Positions 6,093 to 8,566 of a stretch of DNA of 8,566 nt are shown one piece after another. The translations under genes and the position numbers were made by a program. Position 1 is the first letter of the stretch. Every line of letters begins with the position of its first letter. Origin of the DNA: an uncultured Bacteroidota bacterium (GTDB taxonomy: Bacteria; Bacteroidota; Bacteroidia; UKL13-3); NCBI GenBank assembly GCA_903898215.1, contig CAIUEQ010000204.1, forward strand, positions 1 through 8,566, given 5' to 3'. Under the pieces are notes generated by a model that was given only the letters and a program-made list of their open reading frames with translations, searched no databases and was not told where the DNA came from.

Positions 6093-6476
6093 ATGAAAAA
6101 AATTTTAATTTTTTATGCTATTGCACTTATGATTATCAGTTGTAGCAAAAGCGAAGACACTTTACCAATCTCTCAACCAGCTAATAATATTGGTTCATCC
6201 AAGAAGGTGGTTTTATCAGGTAATGTTGTCTATTCGAATAATGCCTGTACTTTGGCTGATGGTTCATCTGGTTGCAAGTGTGAAATTACTGAAACAGATG
6301 ATGACTGTTCACTCCAAACAGACTGTAAAAGTTCTTCTGCCTTACCTCACTATAAAGCTCAGTTACACGCATTATTTACAGATGAGCAAATTACTGAAAG
6401 AGCATTAAATGAAATAAGAATCACAGAAACAGAATTAATAGATGCTTTAAAACTTGATGGCTACCCACTTAAATAG
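6093..6476 (+). CDS. Module 2 gene A: small cysteine-rich lipoprotein
   Basis: The 127-residue product is unrecognised. Residues 1-16 are a signal peptide, and IISC gives C17 as the lipidated cysteine, followed by SKSED, a typical acidic outer-membrane export context in Bacteroidota. A flexible Ser/Asn-rich stretch leads to a five-cysteine segment: C52, C61, C63, C72 and C78, in ACTLADGSSGCKC and DDDCSLQTDC. The acidic, Gly-poor spacing looks like a small disulfide-bonded or metal-binding knot. The C-terminal 40 residues form a predicted amphipathic helical tail (TDEQITERALNEIRITETE). The protein matches the module 1 A protein only in position, export and small size. Its stop overlaps the start of gene B by 20 nt. 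Confidence 0.8.
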   Translation: MKKILIFYAIALMIISCSKSEDTLPISQPANNIGSSKKVVLSGNVVYSNNACTLADGSSGCKCEITETDDDCSLQTDCKSSSALPHYKAQLHALFTDEQITERALNEIRITETELIDALKLDGYPLK

Positions 6477-7581
6477 TAATGCTTTTTCTAAAACAGGCAA
6501 AGTAATTCTCATTGGAATTACTTTGCTTTCGATTTCGTGTCTTAAAGACAAATCGTTCAAAAGTTATAAGTTAAATGAAAAAATATTATTTAAAATAAAT
6601 ACAGGACTTTCTGATCCATCTGGTTTATTAATTAATAATGAAACTGATAAATTTGTTTATAAAATTTCATCCAATCAGTTAATCTTTTATCATATAAAAG
6701 TTGATAGTGTAGTTAAAAAAATTGATTTACCACACTTTGTTAAATTTCATAGTATTGATATAATTGACTTAAATACATTCGCACTATTTGTAGATAGTGC
6801 TTTTTATGTATATAAAAACAATAATTTTATAAACTATTCTATCAATCAATTTGATACTTCTATAATTCTTTTGCCATATCACAAAATAAAATACTTTCCT
6901 GATCTTAATAAGATTACAGCAATCGCTATTTTCAAAACCAAACTAAAACAAGATATAAAAGCATACGATGTTAAATTTATAAATGTTTTTGATTTAGTGA
7001 AAAAAACTTCAGAATTAGTAAGTTTCAAATATCCAATACAATATCATGATAACAAATTGGGAATTCCAAATATCTACTTTTCAAAAGCCAAACATAACCT
7101 TATCATAAGTTTCAGCTACGACCCACAACTTTATATTTTAAATTTAGAAAACCTAAAAGTCAACAACGTAGTTTTAAAAAGTAGAGATAATATGTTAAAT
7201 GCGAGTTATGATAGAAATTTGGATAAACGATCTAAATTAGATATGATTCAGAAAAATCTTCATTTTTCTGATTACTATGGAATTGCCTTTTATGGTTCTA
7301 ATGGTGATAATTTTTACCGAATATATAAACCTGCACTTCCTGAAAAAGATGGTGCTAATTTTTTATCTAGTAAAGATATTGGCTGTAGATTAATTAAACT
7401 TAGTTTAAAAAATGGTAATCAACAAGAGTATTTATTGCCAAATGGTGTTTATTATTTGATAGACAATTGGACAATTGATCCTGAAAATGAAGATTTAAAT
7501 TACCTAAAAATATACCCATATGATCAAAAAAATAATATTTGGATTTTTAATGTGCACACTATTCATTTGTTTGACTTTTAA
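6457..7581 (+). CDS. Module 2 gene B: propeller-like lipoprotein
   Basis: I use the ATG at 6457 (374 residues); a TTG one codon earlier is also open. The signal peptide is GKVILIGITLLSIS before C28, preceded by a long polar N-region (MATHLNSNAFSKT). The body has repeated beta-strand patterns: FYHIKVDSVVKKIDL, FYVYKNNNFINY, LYILNLENLKVNNV, and late IYKPALPEKDG followed by CRLIKLSLKNGNQQEYLLP. This fits a beta-propeller of the DUF4221 / 6-bladed class at the family's usual length, but motifs are weaker than in module 1 and I give the family only tentatively. It overlaps gene A by 20 nt and gene C by 62 nt, so the three are translationally packed. A strong inverted repeat lies within its signal peptide codons. 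Confidence 0.75.
   Translation: MATHLNSNAFSKTGKVILIGITLLSISCLKDKSFKSYKLNEKILFKINTGLSDPSGLLINNETDKFVYKISSNQLIFYHIKVDSVVKKIDLPHFVKFHSIDIIDLNTFALFVDSAFYVYKNNNFINYSINQFDTSIILLPYHKIKYFPDLNKITAIAIFKTKLKQDIKAYDVKFINVFDLVKKTSELVSFKYPIQYHDNKLGIPNIYFSKAKHNLIISFSYDPQLYILNLENLKVNNVVLKSRDNMLNASYDRNLDKRSKLDMIQKNLHFSDYYGIAFYGSNGDNFYRIYKPALPEKDGANFLSSKDIGCRLIKLSLKNGNQQEYLLPNGVYYLIDNWTIDPENEDLNYLKIYPYDQKNNIWIFNVHTIHLFDF
6497..6526 (+). terminator. Hairpin inside the start of module 2 gene B
   Basis: Perfect 12-bp arms GCAAAGTAATTC (6497-6508) and GAATTACTTTGC (6515-6526) surround a 6-nt loop, followed by TTTCGATTTC. It occupies the same A-B position as the module 1 hairpin but falls inside the B reading frame, over the signal peptide codons. 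It may attenuate transcription after A, or hide the B start region. The U-tail is weaker than in module 1. Confidence 0.55.
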
Positions 7582-7924
7582 TTTAAGTTCATGTAGGTAT
7601 AGTCTGAAAAATGAAGACGATGAACAGAAACGATTAGTATCTTTTTTACTTAAAAATAATATACCAGCTAATGCAAATATTATTTTACTTCAACCATCAA
7701 AATGCCTTTCATGTCAACCCGCTATATTAAAAGCTGTTGACTCCATTGAGATGGCATACATTTTATTTTCTACTAATGACACTTGCATGTCTGTTAAACC
7801 CGGACATAAATGTATTCCTTATGATGAAGAAAGTTTATATAACAGTGGGTTATCACAACTTTACTCCGAACTAATAGTATTACAAAACGGCAAAATTGTT
7901 TCTCGAAAGGCTTTATTTAAATAA
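7520..7924 (+). CDS. Module 2 gene C: CxxC lipoprotein, thioredoxin-like
   Basis: The 134-residue product starts at an ATG inside the last 62 nt of gene B. The signal peptide MIKKIIFGFLMCTLFICLTF leads to LSSC with C25 as the lipidated cysteine. The mature part has a strand NANIILLQPS, then K-C62-L-S-C65-Q-P-A as the CxxC at the head of a helix, and near the end SELIVLQNGKIVSRKAL, which looks like the closing beta-hairpin of a thioredoxin fold. Two more cysteines (C89, C98) lie between. The order matches module 1 gene C, where the strand is IIISLNG and the motif CNGC, so I treat the two as diverged homologues. A role in handling thiols of the exported A proteins is inferred only. Confidence 0.8.
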   Translation: MIKKIIFGFLMCTLFICLTFNLSSCRYSLKNEDDEQKRLVSFLLKNNIPANANIILLQPSKCLSCQPAILKAVDSIEMAYILFSTNDTCMSVKPGHKCIPYDEESLYNSGLSQLYSELIVLQNGKIVSRKALFK

Positions 7925-7937
7925 AAAATGAATCCTT

Positions 7938-8150
7938 TCACAACTCATTATTTAACAACTTCAGCTTGCAAATATTTTGATAATTTTTACTGCGTAAGGT
8001 TTCGCTCAATATAACTAAATGTCTTGGTCCGTGCGTATCAGAACCAATCATATTTACCATTTTGTTCTCAATTAAATACTCGGCTGTTTTTTGAACTTAT
8101 GGTGAATAATATCTAATCAATGAAAAAATATTTATCTGAAATAACTTGTT
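7938..8150 (-). pseudogene. C-terminal fragment of a CpsB/YwqE-type PHP phosphatase, copy 2
   Basis: This is the same 213-bp fragment as at 5692-5904, gap-free against it (offset 2246). It reads FQINIFSLIRYYSP, then a TAA stop, then VQKTAEYLIENKMV, NMIGSDTHGPRHL and a tail ending NNEL with TGA. Copy 1 is broken at the second Tyr of GYY; here Tyr-Tyr is intact but the following Gln codon is a stop. The two disruptions are therefore independent, and the shared ancestor was probably open through this stretch. It begins 14 bp after the module 2 gene C stop. Confidence 0.85.
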
Positions 8151-8207
8151 CCTATAAAGGAACCGCACAGTTCCTATTTTGTTCCTATAATTGAACTGAA
8201 AAGGAAC
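8148..8207 (+). promoter_or_regulatory. Operator block of module 3: phased GTTC/GAAC half-sites
   Basis: GTTC at 8148, 8170 and 8181 and GAAC at 8160, 8193 and 8204 repeat the arrangement of modules 1 and 2 exactly. Within the block only two bases differ from module 2 and none touches a half-site. Confidence 0.7.
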
Positions 8208-8229
8208 AGATGAAATGAAATATTAGTTT

Positions 8230-8237
8230 TTAGTTTG
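8230..8237 (+). promoter_or_regulatory. Candidate -7 box of module 3
   Basis: TTAGTTTG is again 22 bp after the last GAAC half-site, identical to modules 1 and 2. Confidence 0.45.
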
Positions 8238-8259
8238 TTGTGCTTTATTTTAATTAAAC

Positions 8260-8318
8260 GATGCGCGCTCTGATAATTAAATAAGGGAAAAGCCGAAACC
8301 CTTTTAGAAGCAGGCATC
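8260..8318 (+). promoter_or_regulatory. Conserved 5' UTR structure, module 3
   Basis: The closing GATGC (8260-8264) and GCATC (8314-8318) pairing is present, as is the AAGGG/CCCTT hairpin. The loop is AAAAGCCGAAA, so only GCC-GGC (3 bp) remains of the possible pseudoknot. GCCGAAA in the loop and TTTTAGAAGCAGG after the hairpin do not vary in any of the three copies. Confidence 0.5.
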
Positions 8319-8336
8319 AAAATAAAAAAAAGACAA

Positions 8337-8566
8337 ATGAAAAAATTACTAGACAGATTTTTGCTAATAGCATTTAGCATTTTATCAAGTACACTTTTAT
8401 ATGCACAAGCACCGCCAGGAAATGGCAATCCTACAAATCCTTCTGGATGCCTAAGTCCTAGTAGATGGGGACCTTTTGGTTCAACGGGTAAAGGATATGA
8501 TTGTTTTGGTTGTGGACAATATCCTGCTTGTCCCGCAAGCCCATGCTTATCTTGCTTTAGGATTTA
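8337..8566 (+). CDS. Module 3 gene A: secreted cysteine-rich protein (3' end outside window)
   Basis: The frame opens at the ATG 18 bp past the conserved leader and is still open at the window edge after 76 codons. Residues 1-23 or so are a signal peptide (MKKLLDRFLLIAFSILSSTLLYA) with a signal peptidase I type site near YAQA rather than a lipobox. The mature part starts APPGNGNPTNPSG and has six cysteines in the visible 50 residues: C38, C56, C59, C65, C70 and C73, in YDCFGCG, YPACP and SPCLSC. The Gly/Pro content and cysteine spacing suggest a compact disulfide-stabilised or metal-binding peptide. It belongs here by position and leader; sequence similarity to the other A proteins is limited to YxCF (shared with module 1). 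I do not recognise a family. Confidence 0.75.
   Translation, partial: MKKLLDRFLLIAFSILSSTLLYAQAPPGNGNPTNPSGCLSPSRWGPFGSTGKGYDCFGCGQYPACPASPCLSCFRI

Noticed and set aside
3447..8318. Integron-like cassette array with the leaders as attC sites
   Set aside because: No RYYYAAC/GTTRRRY core pairs, no integrase in view, and the leaders lie upstream of the genes with promoter features.

Overview
The window looks like a chromosomal segment from an A+T-rich member of the Bacteroidota. Three things point there: promoter -7 boxes of the TAnnTTTG type in front of purH and the response regulator, lipoproteins with short ISC/MSC/SSC lipoboxes and no Shine-Dalgarno sequences, and intergenic DNA full of the 'CTGCG' and 'CACAAAG' repeats common in this phylum. 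I cannot place it to genus.

Layout, left to right. Positions 3-173 hold the C-terminal end of a DUF1684-type protein. Positions 174-1050 carry no gene, only dispersed repeats, a nested palindrome, a possible relic of the purH tail and a stem-loop. On the minus strand lie purH (1051-2574), the bifunctional last enzyme of IMP synthesis, and a REC-LuxR response regulator (2634-3377). The regulator's linker is an eight-fold His-Asn-Glu repeat encoded by a 9-bp tandem repeat.

From 3447 to the right edge, on the plus strand, runs an array of at least three modules. Each module starts with a nearly identical, gap-free 171-bp leader. The leader has a 60-bp block of phased GTTC/GAAC half-sites, a weak promoter, and a 5' UTR able to fold into a hairpin with a possible pseudoknot. 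After the leader come gene A (small exported protein with cysteines), gene B (about 365-375 aa lipoprotein resembling the DUF4221 / 6-bladed propeller class) and gene C (small lipoprotein with a CxxC motif in a thioredoxin-like setting). Modules 1 and 2 are complete; module 3 is cut by the window end inside gene A. Modules 2 and 3 are each preceded by a minus-strand fragment of the C-terminal end of a CpsB/YwqE-type PHP phosphatase gene, broken by a different stop codon in each copy.

My reading is that this is an expanding locus. Leaders and junction fragments stay about 92-94% identical while the A, B and C genes between them have diverged almost beyond recognition at the DNA level. The response regulator is divergent from module 1 and its promoter abuts the operator block, so it is the natural candidate to control the whole array. 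Gene content recalls the small-peptide, propeller-lipoprotein and thioredoxin-like loci of Bacteroidota (the NVEALA neighbourhood type), but the A proteins carry no NVEALA signature I can see. The function is unknown; an exported, redox-linked, peptide-based surface system is an inference.
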